A stretch of 64,000 nt of DNA from Pseudomonas sp. SJZ079 (GTDB lineage Bacteria > Pseudomonadota > Gammaproteobacteria > Pseudomonadales > Pseudomonadaceae). The notes beneath the pieces are model-generated. The model was not told where the DNA came from, did no database searches, and was given only the letters and a program-made list of their open reading frames with translations. Positions 34,002-43,004 of this stretch are shown one piece after another. Made by a program: the position numbers and the translations under genes. Position 1 is the stretch's first letter. Every line of letters begins with the position of its first letter. The stretch lies in contig NZ_VIUH01000008.1 in NCBI RefSeq assembly GCF_007993865.1, positions 94,739 to 158,738 on the forward strand, given 5' to 3'.

Positions 34002-35291
34002 TTGAGCAAGTCCCTGCAAGCCATTCGTGGCATGAATGACATCCTGCCTGAACAGACCCCGCTTTGGCGTTACTTCGAGGACAGCGTGGCGCGTCTGCTG
34101 GATGGCTATGGCTATCGGCAGATACGCATGCCGATCGTCGAGTTCACCGAGCTGTTCAAGCGCTCGATCGGCGAAGTCACCGACATCGTCGAAAAAGAGA
34201 TGTACACCTTTGCCGACCGCAATGGCGATTCGTTGACCCTGCGCCCCGAAGGCACTGCCGCCTGCGTACGCGCGGTGCTCGAGCACGGCCTGGCGGGGGC
34301 TGGGCAAACTCAAAAGCTCTGGTACATAGGCCCTATGTTCCGCCATGAGCGACCACAGAAAGGCCGTTACCGTCAGTTCCACCAGATCGGCGTGGAGGTG
34401 TTCAACCTCGACGGCCCGGACATCGACGCCGAGTTGATCGTGCTGACCTGGCGTCTCTGGGGCTTGCTGGGGATTCGTGACGCGGTGACCCTGGAGCTGA
34501 ACAGTCTGGGCACCAGCGAATCGCGCGCCACTTACCGTGAGGCGCTGGTCGAATACCTGGCGGCACGTGCCGATCGGCTCGACGAGGACAGTCGCCGTCG
34601 TCTGAGTAGCAACCCGCTGCGGATTCTCGACAGCAAGTCGCCTGAGACTCAGGCCCTGCTGATCGATGCGCCCAAGCTGGCGGATTACCTGGATGACGAG
34701 TCCCGCGTGCATTTCGAAGGGCTGAAGGCGCGATTGGATGCGGCGGGTATTCCTTATGTGATCAACCCGAAGCTGGTTCGCGGTCTGGATTATTACAGCA
34801 AGACCGTGTTCGAGTGGGTCACCGACCAACTCGGTGCGCAGGGCACCGTATGCGCCGGTGGCCGTTACGATGGTCTGGTCGAGCAGATGGGCGGCAAGCC
34901 GACCCCGGGTGTGGGATTTGCCATGGGGATCGAGCGCCTGGTGCTGTTGGTTGAAACCCTGGGTAAAGTGCCGGCGGAAATCGCCCGTCAGGTTGATCTC
35001 TATGTGTGCGCTTTTGGCGAGCCGGCGGAGTTGGCCGCGCTGAGCCTGGCCGAGCGCCTGCGTGACCAGTTACCCGGCGTGCGTCTGCAGGTGAATGCCG
35101 GTGCGGGTAGTTTCAAGAGCCAATTTAAAAAGGCCGACAAGAGCGGTGCGCTGTATGCCCTGATCTTGGGTGAAGACGAACTGGCCCAGCAAGTGGTAGG
35201 TTGCAAGCCGCTGCGCGATCAGGGCGAGCAGCAGAGTATCGCCTGGGGCGCTCTAGCCGAGCACCTGACAACCTGCCTCGAGCAGGCTTAA
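34002..35291 (+). CDS. hisS: Histidyl-tRNA synthetase
   Basis: 429 aa class II synthetase. Motif 1 region [13 protein letters not shown], motif 2 [20 protein letters not shown], the HisRS-specific [15 protein letters not shown] and GGRYDGL, motif 3 GFAMGIERL, and a C-terminal anticodon-binding domain. The start is a TTG at 34002 behind AAGGA (33991-33995); no ATG fits the conserved N-terminus [12 protein letters not shown]. In an operon with ispG upstream and yfgM downstream. Confidence 0.97.
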   Translation: MSKSLQAIRGMNDILPEQTPLWRYFEDSVARLLDGYGYRQIRMPIVEFTELFKRSIGEVTDIVEKEMYTFADRNGDSLTLRPEGTAACVRAVLEHGLAGAGQTQKLWYIGPMFRHERPQKGRYRQFHQIGVEVFNLDGPDIDAELIVLTWRLWGLLGIRDAVTLELNSLGTSESRATYREALVEYLAARADRLDEDSRRRLSSNPLRILDSKSPETQALLIDAPKLADYLDDESRVHFEGLKARLDAAGIPYVINPKLVRGLDYYSKTVFEWVTDQLGAQGTVCAGGRYDGLVEQMGGKPTPGVGFAMGIERLVLLVETLGKVPAEIARQVDLYVCAFGEPAELAALSLAERLRDQLPGVRLQVNAGAGSFKSQFKKADKSGALYALILGEDELAQQVVGCKPLRDQGEQQSIAWGALAEHLTTCLEQA

Positions 35292-35325
35292 GGCACACGC
35301 CGATTTAGCGAATAGGAGTATTGGG

Positions 35326-35970
35326 GTGGTTTCGCGTACCGATGAAGAAGAGCTGGCGGTAGTCAAGGAGTGGTGGTCACGCAATGGCAAGCCGCTGCTC
35401 ACCGGCAGTGTGTTGGCGCTGGTGATCGTATTCGGCTGGCAGGGCTGGGAAAGATACCAGGCCAACCAGCAGCAGAGTGCTTCGCTGCTCTACCAGCAGT
35501 TGCTGGAAGCCGTACTGAACCCGAGCGGTCAGCCCGATGTGGCCAAGGTCGCCGAGCTGACGGGTAAGCTTAACAGCGATTTCGCGGGCACTCATTACGC
35601 CCAGTACGCCAGCCTGTTTGCCGCCAAGGTGGCGGTCGAGGCCGACCAGCTGGACGATGCCGCCGCTGCGCTGCAAGCGATTGTCGATGCGCCGGCGGAT
35701 GCGACCTTGGCCGAACTGGCTCGCCAGCGGCTTGCCCGCGTGTTGGCCGCGCAAGACAAGGCCGAGGAGGCGCTCAAGCTGCTCGAAGGCGATGTCGATC
35801 AGGCGTATCTGGCCGGCCGCGAAGAACTCAAGGGTGACTTGTTGGTAAAACTGGGCCGTAGCGATGAAGCGCATGCCGCCTATGTGAAAGCCAAGGCAGC
35901 ACTGTCTGACGATGCCGCCGTGGGCGGTTTGCAAATGAAGCTCGACGACCTGGCGAAAGGGGATGCGTGA
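35326..35970 (+). CDS. YfgM-like TPR membrane protein
   Basis: 214 aa from a GTG behind AGGAG. A short cytoplasmic N-terminus (RTDEEELAVVKEWWSRNGKP) precedes a single membrane helix (about residues 25-42, LLTGSVLALVIVFGWQGW). The periplasmic part has TPR-like helices (YAQYASLFAAKVAVEADQLD; ATLAELARQRLARVLAAQDK; DLLVKLGRSDEAHAAYVKA). YfgM in E. coli associates with SecYEG and the periplasmic chaperone PpiD. Its place between hisS and bamB is the conserved one. Confidence 0.88.
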   Translation: MVSRTDEEELAVVKEWWSRNGKPLLTGSVLALVIVFGWQGWERYQANQQQSASLLYQQLLEAVLNPSGQPDVAKVAELTGKLNSDFAGTHYAQYASLFAAKVAVEADQLDDAAAALQAIVDAPADATLAELARQRLARVLAAQDKAEEALKLLEGDVDQAYLAGREELKGDLLVKLGRSDEAHAAYVKAKAALSDDAAVGGLQMKLDDLAKGDA

Positions 35971-35974
35971 CGTG

Positions 35975-37114
35975 ATGCGCTGGAAGAATGCCGCACTGCT
36001 GGCCCTGGCCGTTCTGGTCGTGGGTTGCAGCAGCAACAGTAAAAAGGAATTGCCACCGGCTGACTTGCCTGACTTCACAGAAGAAGTGCAGCTGCAGAAG
36101 GAGTGGAGCCGTTCGATTGGCGAAGGCCAGGGCGAAACCTTCAACATGCTGGTACCGGCTGTCGATGGCGAACGTATCTATGCCGCCGACGTCGAGGGGC
36201 TGGTCATGGCGCTCGACCGCATGACCGGAGAGGTGATCTGGAAAGAGGATCTCGAGGCGCCGGTGTCCGGCGCGGTGGGCGCCGGTTATGGCCTGGTGTT
36301 GCTCGGTACCCTCAAGGGTGAAGTGATTGCCCTGGATTCCAGCACTGGCGAGGAAAAGTGGCGGGCGCGGGTGACCAGTGAAGTCCTGGCGGCGCCGGCG
36401 ATCAACGGCGACGTGGTGCTGGTACAGACCCAGGATGACCGCCTGATTGCACTCGATGCCGATACCGGCAGCCAGCGCTGGATTTACGAAAGCACCCCGG
36501 CGGTACTGACTCTGCGCGGCACTGGTAGCCCGGTGTTGACCAACCGTCTGGCGATTGCCGGTCTGTCCAGCGGCAAGGTCATCGCCCTTGACGCCCAGCG
36601 CGGCTTGCCAGTGTGGGAGCAACGCGTGGCGATCCCGCAAGGCCGTTCCGAACTGGATCGAGTGGTCGATATCGACGGTGGCCTACTGCTCTCCGGCGGT
36701 ACCCTGTATGTGGTCAGTTATCAGGGCCGGGTTGCCGCACTGGAGCTGGAAAGCGGTCGCATACTGTGGCAGCGCGAAGCTTCCAGTTCGGTAGGCGTGG
36801 CCCAGGGTTTCGGTAACGTCTACGTCAGCTTGGCCAACGGGACCGTGGAGGGCATTGATGAACGCTCTGCCTCGGCCTTGTGGAACAACGATGCCTTGGC
36901 CCGTCGTCAGTTGTCGGCACCCGAGGTGTTCTCCAGCTATGTGGCCTTCGGTGATCTGGAAGGTTACCTGCACCTGATCAGTCAGGTCGATGGTCGCTTT
37001 GTCGGCCGTGTTCGCGTTGACAGCGATGGCCTGCGTGCCCGTCCGCTGGTGGTGGGCGGCTGGTTGTATGCTTACGGCAATGGCGGCAAGCTGGTTGCCC
37101 TGACCATTCGCTAG
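35975..37114 (+). CDS. bamB: Outer-membrane protein assembly lipoprotein BamB
   Basis: About 379 aa. BAM-complex lipoprotein with an eight-bladed PQQ-type beta-propeller. The signal peptide MRWKNAALLALAVLVVGC has the lipobox LVVGC. Blade repeats are visible as GLVMALDRMTGEVIWKEDL, GEVIALDSSTGEEKWRARV, DRLIALDADTGSQRWIYES, GKVIALDAQRGLPVWEQRV and RVAALELESGRILWQRE. The ATG at 35975 is chosen over the ATG at 35963, which lies inside the end of yfgM. It is followed by two hairpins before der. Confidence 0.94.
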   Translation: MRWKNAALLALAVLVVGCSSNSKKELPPADLPDFTEEVQLQKEWSRSIGEGQGETFNMLVPAVDGERIYAADVEGLVMALDRMTGEVIWKEDLEAPVSGAVGAGYGLVLLGTLKGEVIALDSSTGEEKWRARVTSEVLAAPAINGDVVLVQTQDDRLIALDADTGSQRWIYESTPAVLTLRGTGSPVLTNRLAIAGLSSGKVIALDAQRGLPVWEQRVAIPQGRSELDRVVDIDGGLLLSGGTLYVVSYQGRVAALELESGRILWQREASSSVGVAQGFGNVYVSLANGTVEGIDERSASALWNNDALARRQLSAPEVFSSYVAFGDLEGYLHLISQVDGRFVGRVRVDSDGLRARPLVVGGWLYAYGNGGKLVALTIR

Positions 37115-37127
37115 CAGGTTTGGCTAA

Positions 37128-37157
37128 GCTGCAATGCACTCGATAGCGCATTGCAGC
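37128..37157 (+). other. Inverted repeat downstream of bamB
   Basis: A 10-bp perfect inverted repeat, GCTGCAATGC (37128-37137) with GCATTGCAGC (37148-37157), 10-nt loop. No U-tract follows, so it may be an mRNA 3'-end stabilising stem or a protein-binding site. It lies 26 nt before the terminator-like hairpin at 37183. Confidence 0.5.
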
Positions 37158-37182
37158 CATCGTGATGCCGCGATAATTTCCG

Positions 37183-37216
37183 GCCGCTGCCTATGCAGCG
37201 GCTTTTGTATTTTTTG
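37183..37216 (+). terminator. Terminator-like hairpin between bamB and der
   Basis: 8-bp perfect stem GCCGCTGC (37183-37190) with GCAGCGGC (37195-37202), loop CTAT, followed by TTTTGTATTTTTT. It ends only 22 nt before the der ATG, so der either relies on read-through or has a promoter inside the 37115-37182 region. Confidence 0.8.
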
Positions 37217-37238
37217 AAATAACGAAGTGGAGAGCCGA

Positions 37239-38708
37239 ATGGTTCCCGTAATTGCCCTGGTGGGCCGCCCTAACGTCGGCAAGTCCACCCTCTTTAACCG
37301 CTTGACCAGGAGCCGCGACGCAATTGTCGGCGACCTGTCGGGCTTAACCCGTGATCGTCAATACGGTGAGGCGAAGTGGCAGGGACGGACCTACATCCTT
37401 ATCGACACCGGTGGTATCTCCGGGGATGAGGAGGGCATCGACGAGAAGATGGCCGAGCAGTCGCTGCAGGCGATCGAAGAGGCCGATGCGGTTCTGTTCA
37501 TGGTGGATGCCCGGGCCGGGTTGTCGGCGGCCGACCAGATGATCGGCGAGCACCTGCGCAAACGCAACAAACACACCTTTCTGGTGGTGAACAAGGTCGA
37601 TAACATCGACCCCGATCTGGCGCGTGCCGAGTTCAGCCCGTTGGGTATGGGCGAGGCATTGGCCGTCGCCGGTGCGCATGGCCGGGGTATCACCCAGATG
37701 CTCGAAGCGGTATTGGGCGGTTTCCCCAAGGATGCCGGTGAAGCCGAGTCGATCGAGGATGAGGAAGTCGCCGAAGGCGAGGAGGCCAAGCGGATTCCGG
37801 GGCCGAGTGAAAAGGACGGGATCAAGCTGGCAATCATCGGCCGGCCCAACGTCGGCAAGTCGACCCTGGTCAACCGTATGCTCGGTGAAGACCGGGTGAT
37901 TGTTTATGACCAGCCCGGCACCACGCGGGACAGCATCTACATCCCGTTTGAGCGCGACGATGAGAAATACACCCTGATCGACACCGCTGGGGTACGCCGC
38001 CGCGGCAAGATTTTCGAAGCGGTGGAAAAGTTTTCGGTAGTGAAAACCCTGCAGGCGATCCAGGACTCCAACGTCGTGGTGTTCGTCATGGATGCCCGCG
38101 AAGGGGTGGTCGACCACGACCTCAACTTGCTCGGCTTCGTGCTGGAAAGCGGTCGCGCCCTGGTCATCGCGCTGAACAAATGGGATGGCATGGAGCCCGG
38201 CGAGCGCGATTACGTGAAGACCGAGCTACAGCGGCGGTTGTTCTTCGTCGAGTTCGCCGACATCCACTTCATCTCGGCCCTGCATGGCACCGGTGTCGGT
38301 CACCTGTACAAGTCGGTGCAGGCCTCGTTCAAGTCGGCGATCACCCGCTGGCCAACCAACCGCCTGACGCAGATCCTCGAAGATGCGGTCGGCGATCACG
38401 CGCCGCCCATGGTCAACAATCGCCGGATCAAACTGCGTTATGCCCACCTCGGCGGCGCCAACCCGCCGTTGATCGTGATCCACGGCAATCAGGTGGATAA
38501 GGTGCCCAAGGCCTATGTCCGCTACCTGGAAAACACCTACCGGCGGGTACTCAAGCTGGTCGGTACGCCGATTCGAATCGAGTTCAAGGGCGGGGAGAAC
38601 CCCTACGAGGGCAACAAGAACACCCTCACTGACCGCCAGGTGAACAAGAAGCGCCGCTTGATGAGCCACCACAAGAAGGCCGAGAAGAAGCGTAAAGACA
38701 AGAAGTGA
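37239..38708 (+). CDS. der: Ribosome-assembly GTPase Der (EngA)
   Basis: 489 aa. Essential GTPase for 50S subunit maturation with two tandem G domains: GRPNVGKST at about residues 9-17 and again at about 201-209. Each is followed by its G3 DTGG/DTAG and G4 NKVD/NKWD motifs. A C-terminal KH-like domain ([22 protein letters not shown]) and a lysine-rich tail ([11 protein letters not shown]) follow. The ATG at 37239 ([15 protein letters not shown]) lies behind GTGGAG. A terminator lies about 120 nt downstream. Confidence 0.97.
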   Translation: MVPVIALVGRPNVGKSTLFNRLTRSRDAIVGDLSGLTRDRQYGEAKWQGRTYILIDTGGISGDEEGIDEKMAEQSLQAIEEADAVLFMVDARAGLSAADQMIGEHLRKRNKHTFLVVNKVDNIDPDLARAEFSPLGMGEALAVAGAHGRGITQMLEAVLGGFPKDAGEAESIEDEEVAEGEEAKRIPGPSEKDGIKLAIIGRPNVGKSTLVNRMLGEDRVIVYDQPGTTRDSIYIPFERDDEKYTLIDTAGVRRRGKIFEAVEKFSVVKTLQAIQDSNVVVFVMDAREGVVDHDLNLLGFVLESGRALVIALNKWDGMEPGERDYVKTELQRRLFFVEFADIHFISALHGTGVGHLYKSVQASFKSAITRWPTNRLTQILEDAVGDHAPPMVNNRRIKLRYAHLGGANPPLIVIHGNQVDKVPKAYVRYLENTYRRVLKLVGTPIRIEFKGGENPYEGNKNTLTDRQVNKKRRLMSHHKKAEKKRKDKK

Positions 38709-38825
38709 TCTTGCTACGCTTTTAGCCCGCTAGAAGAGTCAACGCTGCGGGGTGAGCGACAGGTTCGCCCGACTTTGCCCACCCGCCGGCAGTGGCATTA
38801 CGGAGTCGGGCTTGCTCGGCCCGCA

Positions 38826-38847
38826 GAGGCACCTTCGGGTGCCTTTT
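38826..38847 (+). terminator. Terminator downstream of der
   Basis: UUCG-tetraloop hairpin: GGCACC (38828-38833), loop TTCG, GGTGCC (38838-38843), then TTTT. It is 118 nt beyond the der stop in the 278-nt gap before the aminotransferase gene. The rest of that gap shows no clear feature. Confidence 0.8.
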
Positions 38848-38986
38848 GCGCATCTGGTCGATCGGCTATCCTGCCGCATCGACCACAGTCCTCGCCTGGA
38901 TCCACAATCCAGGTACAGACTTATGACGGTTGTAGGCAGGGCTGGCTGCGAGCAAGCCCGCACTGTCACGGAACCTGGAAGCGCCC

Positions 38987-40135
38987 ATGATCACCAGCAA
39001 ATTACCCAATGTAGGCACCACGATTTTCACCCGCATGTCGCAGCTGGCGATGGAAACCGGGGCGCTCAATCTGTCTCAGGGCTTCCCGGATTTCGATGGG
39101 CCGCAAGCGTTGCGTGACGCGGTGGGCCGACATATCGCAGCCGGGCATAACCAGTACTCGCCGATGACCGGGCTGCCGGCCTTACGTGAGCAGGTGGCGA
39201 CGAAAATCCAACGCTGCTACGGCCGTGCGGTCAGTGCGGACAGCGAAATCACCATTACCCCCGGCGCGACTCAGGCGATCTTTTGCGCGATTCAGGCGCT
39301 GATTCGAGCCGGCGATGAGGTCATCGTTTTCGATCCCTGTTACGACAGTTATGAGCCTGCGGTGGAACTGGCTGGTGGTCGCTGTGTGCATGTCCCGCTG
39401 GGGCAGCCGGACTTCGCCATCGACTGGCAGCGTTTGAACGATGCCCTGAGCCCGAAAACCCGCCTGATTATCCTCAATAGTCCGCATAACCCCAGCGGCG
39501 CGTTGATCTCGCGGACCGAACTGGATCGCCTGGCCACCCTGATTCGTGATCGGGACATCTATCTGGTCAGCGACGAGGTCTACGAACACCTGGTGTTCGA
39601 CGGCGCGCAGCATGCCAGTGTCGTGGCCCACGAGGAGCTGTATCAGCGTGCCTTCGTGGTCAGTTCGTTCGGCAAGACCTACCACGTCACCGGCTGGAAG
39701 ACCGGTTATGTGGTCGCGCCTGCGGCCCTCAGTGCCGAGCTGCGCAAGGTGCATCAGTACGTCAGCTTCTGCGGCGTCACACCCTTGCAGTGGGCGCTGG
39801 CCGATTTCATGGCCGAGCACCCCGAACATGTCGAACAATTGCCAGCCTTCTACCAGGCCAAACGTGACCTGTTCTGCGACCTGCTGGGCGACTCGCGCTT
39901 CTGCTTCACCCGCGCCGCCGGCACCTTTTTTCAGTTGGCCGATTATTCGGCGATTCGCGATGACCTGGAGGACGTTGCCATGTCCGAATGGCTGACCCGC
40001 GAGCATGGCGTGGCGACCATCCCGGTCTCGGTGTTCTACCAGCAGGCGCCCAAGGACCTGCGTCTGGTGCGTTTCTGTTTTGCCAAGCGTGAAGAGACTT
40101 TGCGTCAGGCGGCGGAGAAGCTATGCGCGATTTAA
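38987..40135 (+). CDS. PLP-dependent aminotransferase, methionine/glutamine transaminase type (YbdL-like)
   Basis: 382 aa, fold-type I aminotransferase. The start LPNVGTTIFTRMSQLAMETGALNLSQGFPDFDGP is typical of the YbdL/kynurenine aminotransferase (glutamine transaminase K-like) group. The PLP lysine is in SSFGKTYHVTGWKTGYV and the Asn/Asp/Tyr cofactor residues are in LNSPHNPSG and YLVSDEVYEHLVF. The next gene, an omega-amidase, overlaps it by 13 nt. That pairing suggests transamination of methionine-salvage 2-oxo acids with glutamine, followed by hydrolysis of the 2-oxoglutaramate formed. Confidence 0.85.
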   Translation: MITSKLPNVGTTIFTRMSQLAMETGALNLSQGFPDFDGPQALRDAVGRHIAAGHNQYSPMTGLPALREQVATKIQRCYGRAVSADSEITITPGATQAIFCAIQALIRAGDEVIVFDPCYDSYEPAVELAGGRCVHVPLGQPDFAIDWQRLNDALSPKTRLIILNSPHNPSGALISRTELDRLATLIRDRDIYLVSDEVYEHLVFDGAQHASVVAHEELYQRAFVVSSFGKTYHVTGWKTGYVVAPAALSAELRKVHQYVSFCGVTPLQWALADFMAEHPEHVEQLPAFYQAKRDLFCDLLGDSRFCFTRAAGTFFQLADYSAIRDDLEDVAMSEWLTREHGVATIPVSVFYQQAPKDLRLVRFCFAKREETLRQAAEKLCAI

Positions 40136-40917
40136 CCGGTTTGCCCGATCTCGAGCTGGCGCTGATTCAGAGCGAGCTGGCCTGGCATGATCCGGCGGCC
40201 AATCGTGCGCACTTTCAGGCCTTGTTCGAGCAGGCGCGTGGCGCCGACCTGGTGGTGCTGCCAGAGATGTTCAGCACCGGCTTCTCCATGGACTCTGCCG
40301 GCCTGGCCGAGCCGGAGGATGGTCCAACCAGTCAGTGGCTGCTGGCGCAGGCGGTGCAGTTGCAGGCGGTGATCAGCGGCAGCCTGATCATCCAGGCCGC
40401 CGACGGTAGCTACCGCAATCGTCTGCTGTGGGCACGTCCCGATGGTTCGCTGGCGCATTACGACAAGCGCCATCTGTTTCGCATGGCCGGCGAGCACAAG
40501 CATTTCAGCGCGGGCGAGGAGCAGGTGCTACTGGAACTCAAGGGCTGGCAGGTGCGTCCACTGATCTGCTATGACCTGCGCTTCCCCGTATGGAGCCGTG
40601 ATTCGCATAACACCGATTTGCTGCTGTACACGGCCAACTGGCCTGCCGCGCGACGTCAGCACTGGAACCGGCTGTTGCCGGCGCGGGCCATCGAAAACCT
40701 CTGTTACGTTGCGGCGGTGAACCGTGTCGGCGCAGACGGTAATGGCCACCCCTATAGCGGTGACTCTCAGGTACTGGATTTTCAGGGCGACTCGCTGCTG
40801 AACGCCGAAGCGACTGCCGGAGTGTTCCGGGTCAGGCTGTCTGGCGCTGCTTTGGCGGCTTACCGGGAACGTTTTCCGGCTTATCTGGATGCGGACGACT
40901 TCCGGCTGAGCGTCTAA
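40123..40917 (+). CDS. Carbon-nitrogen hydrolase, probable omega-amidase (YafV/Nit2-like)
   Basis: 264 aa nitrilase-superfamily enzyme. The Glu-Lys-Cys triad is visible: Glu in VVLPEMFSTGFSM, Lys in HYDKRHLFRMAGEH, Cys in PLICYDLRFPVWSR. The residues GEHKHFSAGEE are typical of the omega-amidase branch. Expected reaction: hydrolysis of 2-oxoglutaramate or 2-oxosuccinamate to the dicarboxylate and ammonia. The ATG at 40123 lies inside the aminotransferase gene, so translation is probably coupled. Confidence 0.85.
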   Translation: MRDLTGLPDLELALIQSELAWHDPAANRAHFQALFEQARGADLVVLPEMFSTGFSMDSAGLAEPEDGPTSQWLLAQAVQLQAVISGSLIIQAADGSYRNRLLWARPDGSLAHYDKRHLFRMAGEHKHFSAGEEQVLLELKGWQVRPLICYDLRFPVWSRDSHNTDLLLYTANWPAARRQHWNRLLPARAIENLCYVAAVNRVGADGNGHPYSGDSQVLDFQGDSLLNAEATAGVFRVRLSGAALAAYRERFPAYLDADDFRLSV

Positions 40918-40951
40918 CCCGGCTGCGCTCACCTCACCCTAGGGACAAACA

Positions 40952-40978
40952 AACGCCGGGCAGTGCCCGGCGTTGTTG
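40952..40978. terminator. Bidirectional terminator between the omega-amidase gene and leuA
   Basis: 10-bp perfect stem AACGCCGGGC (40952-40961) with GCCCGGCGTT (40965-40974), loop AGT. It is followed by GTTGTC on the plus strand and by TGTTTGTCCC on the minus strand. It separates two convergent genes. Confidence 0.85.
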
Positions 40979-40997
40979 TCTGTGGCTATGCCGCCGC

Positions 40998-42668
40998 TCA
41001 GGCGGCTTGCGCCTCGGCTTGCTTCAGCGAACGGTTGAGGGCGCTGAACAGGGCGCGGAAACTCGCGGTGGTGAGGTTCTCGTCGATGCCGACGCCATAC
41101 AGCGAGCGACCGCCGTCGACGCGCAGCTCGATGTACGCCGCCGCCTTGGCATGGGTGCCAGCGCCGATGGCGTGCTCGGCGTAGTCCATGATTTCCACTT
41201 TCACCGGCAAGCCGGCGACCAGGGCTTCCAGTGGGCCCTTGCCGATACCGCGCCAGTGCTGAGTGTCACCTTCGCTGATGACTTCCACGTCCACCGCGCT
41301 GGTGCCGTTCTCCTCCTGCAGGCGATGGCCCTTCAGCGCATAAGGCGCAGTGGCTTGCAGGTATTCGCTGTCGAGCAAGCGGTGGATCTGCTCGGCGCTC
41401 ATTTCCAGACCCAGGCGATCGGTTTCCTTCTGTACTACCTGACTGAACTCGATCTGCATGCGTCGCGGCAGGCAGATGCCGTATTCCTGTTCGAGCAGGT
41501 AGGTGATGCCGCCCTTGCCGGACTGGCTGTTGACGCGGATCACTGCCTCGTAGCTACGGCCGATATCGGCCGGGTCGATCGGCAGGTAGGGGACTTCCCA
41601 GATGCCGTTGGCGTCCTGCTGGCTGAAGCCCTTGCGAATCGCATCCTGGTGCGAGCCGGAGAACGCGGTGTGCACCAGGTCGCCGACATAGGGGTGACGC
41701 GGGTGCACCGGAATCTGGTTGCACTCCTCGACCACCTTGCGCACGTTGTCGATATCGGAGAAATCCAGGCCCGGGTGAATGCCCTGGGTATAGAGGTTGA
41801 GGGCCAGGTTGACCAGGTCGACGTTGCCGGTGCGTTCGCCGTTGCCGAACAGGCAGCCCTCGACACGATCGGCGCCGGCCATCAGGCCCAGCTCGCTGGC
41901 AGCTACGCCGGTGCCGCGGTCGTTGTGGGTGTGCAGGCTGATCAATACGCTGTCGCGGCGGCTGATATGCCGGCCGAACCACTCGATCTGGTCTGCATAG
42001 ACGTTCGGCGTGGCCACTTCCACGGTTGCCGGCAGGTTGAGGATGGCCTTGTTGGCCGGCGTCGGTTGCCATACGTCGAGCACCGCATCGCAGACCTCAA
42101 CGGCAAACTCCAGTTCGGTGGAGGTGAAGATCTCCGGCGAGTATTGAAAGGTCCATTCGGTGCTGGGTTGCTGTGCAGCCAGGTCCTTGATGATGCGCGC
42201 GGCATTCACTGCGATGCCGATTACCCCGGCTTTGTCCTGGTTGAAGACGATGCGCCGGAACGACGGTGCCGTAGCGTTATAGACGTGGACGATGGCGCGC
42301 TTGGCCCCCTTGAGTGACTCGAAGGTGCGGGTGATCAGGTCTTCACGGGCCTGGGTCAGCACCTGGATGGTGGTGTCATCAGGGATGTGGCCGTCTTCGA
42401 TCAGGCTGCGCACGAAGTCGAAATCGGTTTGCGAGGCGGAGGGGAAGCCTACTTCGATCTGCTTGATGCCGACCTGCACCAGGGTCTTGAAGAAGCGCAT
42501 CTTCTTCTGCGCATCCATTGGTTCGATCAGCGATTGATTGCCGTCGCGCAGGTCAGAGCTGCACCAGATCGGCACCTCGGTGATGGTCTTCGCGGGCCAG
42601 GTGCGATCCGGCAAGTCAATGGCCGGGAATGCGCGGTATTTGCTGGACGGATCTTTAAGCATGCTCAT
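40998..42668 (-). CDS. leuA: 2-isopropylmalate synthase
   Basis: 556 aa, first committed step of leucine synthesis (acetyl-CoA + 2-oxoisovalerate). The DRE-TIM barrel motif is [15 protein letters not shown] and the metal-binding HxH is [22 protein letters not shown] follows, and the C-terminal about 130 residues form the leucine-sensing LeuA dimer domain. This is the longer LeuA2 type with an N-terminal extension ([22 protein letters not shown]). A ribosome site, AAAAGGAC, precedes the ATG. A small leucine-rich ORF lies 79 nt upstream. Confidence 0.96.
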   Translation of the reverse strand: MSMLKDPSSKYRAFPAIDLPDRTWPAKTITEVPIWCSSDLRDGNQSLIEPMDAQKKMRFFKTLVQVGIKQIEVGFPSASQTDFDFVRSLIEDGHIPDDTTIQVLTQAREDLITRTFESLKGAKRAIVHVYNATAPSFRRIVFNQDKAGVIGIAVNAARIIKDLAAQQPSTEWTFQYSPEIFTSTELEFAVEVCDAVLDVWQPTPANKAILNLPATVEVATPNVYADQIEWFGRHISRRDSVLISLHTHNDRGTGVAASELGLMAGADRVEGCLFGNGERTGNVDLVNLALNLYTQGIHPGLDFSDIDNVRKVVEECNQIPVHPRHPYVGDLVHTAFSGSHQDAIRKGFSQQDANGIWEVPYLPIDPADIGRSYEAVIRVNSQSGKGGITYLLEQEYGICLPRRMQIEFSQVVQKETDRLGLEMSAEQIHRLLDSEYLQATAPYALKGHRLQEENGTSAVDVEVISEGDTQHWRGIGKGPLEALVAGLPVKVEIMDYAEHAIGAGTHAKAAAYIELRVDGGRSLYGVGIDENLTTASFRALFSALNRSLKQAEAQAA

Positions 42669-42747
42669 CTGAATGTCCTTTTAGCGACGGTCGCAGTCGG
42701 CGGGCCGTGCTGAATCTAGAAAGGGGGCGAGGCGCTGGCGTGAGGGA

Positions 42748-42825
42748 TTAGCTACGCAGTCGCTGGCTGACCAGGCAGAGGTTGGCGTGTTGGCGCAGCA
42801 GGATAAGGGTGTGATTAGCGTTCAT
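42748..42825 (-). CDS. Candidate leucine-rich leader peptide of leuA
   Basis: A 25-codon ORF, ATG at 42825 and TAA at 42750-42748, ending 79 nt before the leuA start. The peptide begins MNANHTLILLRQ and ends NLCLVSQRLRS. Six of 25 residues are leucine, with CUU, CUG and CUC codons, plus Ile and Val. This fits a translated attenuation leader for a leucine biosynthetic gene. I do not see a clean terminator/antiterminator pair behind it, and its ribosome site (AGGG about 10 nt upstream) is modest. Confidence 0.55.
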   Translation of the reverse strand: MNANHTLILLRQHANLCLVSQRLRS

Positions 42826-42905
42826 GGCGTCAACCCTATCCATGGCGATCAAAGCTGGCAAGCACTCATGTAAATTTGGTGATATCGATCGCGTGGATGG
42901 TTTTT

Positions 42906-42922
42906 ACGCAATTTTATTGCGT
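42906..42922. promoter_or_regulatory. Perfect inverted repeat upstream of the leuA leader (candidate operator)
   Basis: ACGCAAT (42906-42912) and ATTGCGT (42916-42922) separated by TTT. It is AT-rich in a GC-rich surround and sits about 80 nt upstream of the leader ORF. It could be an operator for leuA; the regulator is unknown. Confidence 0.45.
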
Positions 42923-43004
42923 GGATGTCGGGCGCAATGCGTAGCGATTGTGCGGCGCATTTCCCTGCTCGCCCGAGTCGGGCGGTCAGGGTTGGCGAGC
43001 GCCG

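Noticed and set aside
42669..42747. Terminator/antiterminator pair for leuA attenuation
   Set aside because: I looked for competing stems between the leader ORF and leuA. Only short 4-5 bp pairings are visible and there is no U-tract, so it is not listed as a feature.
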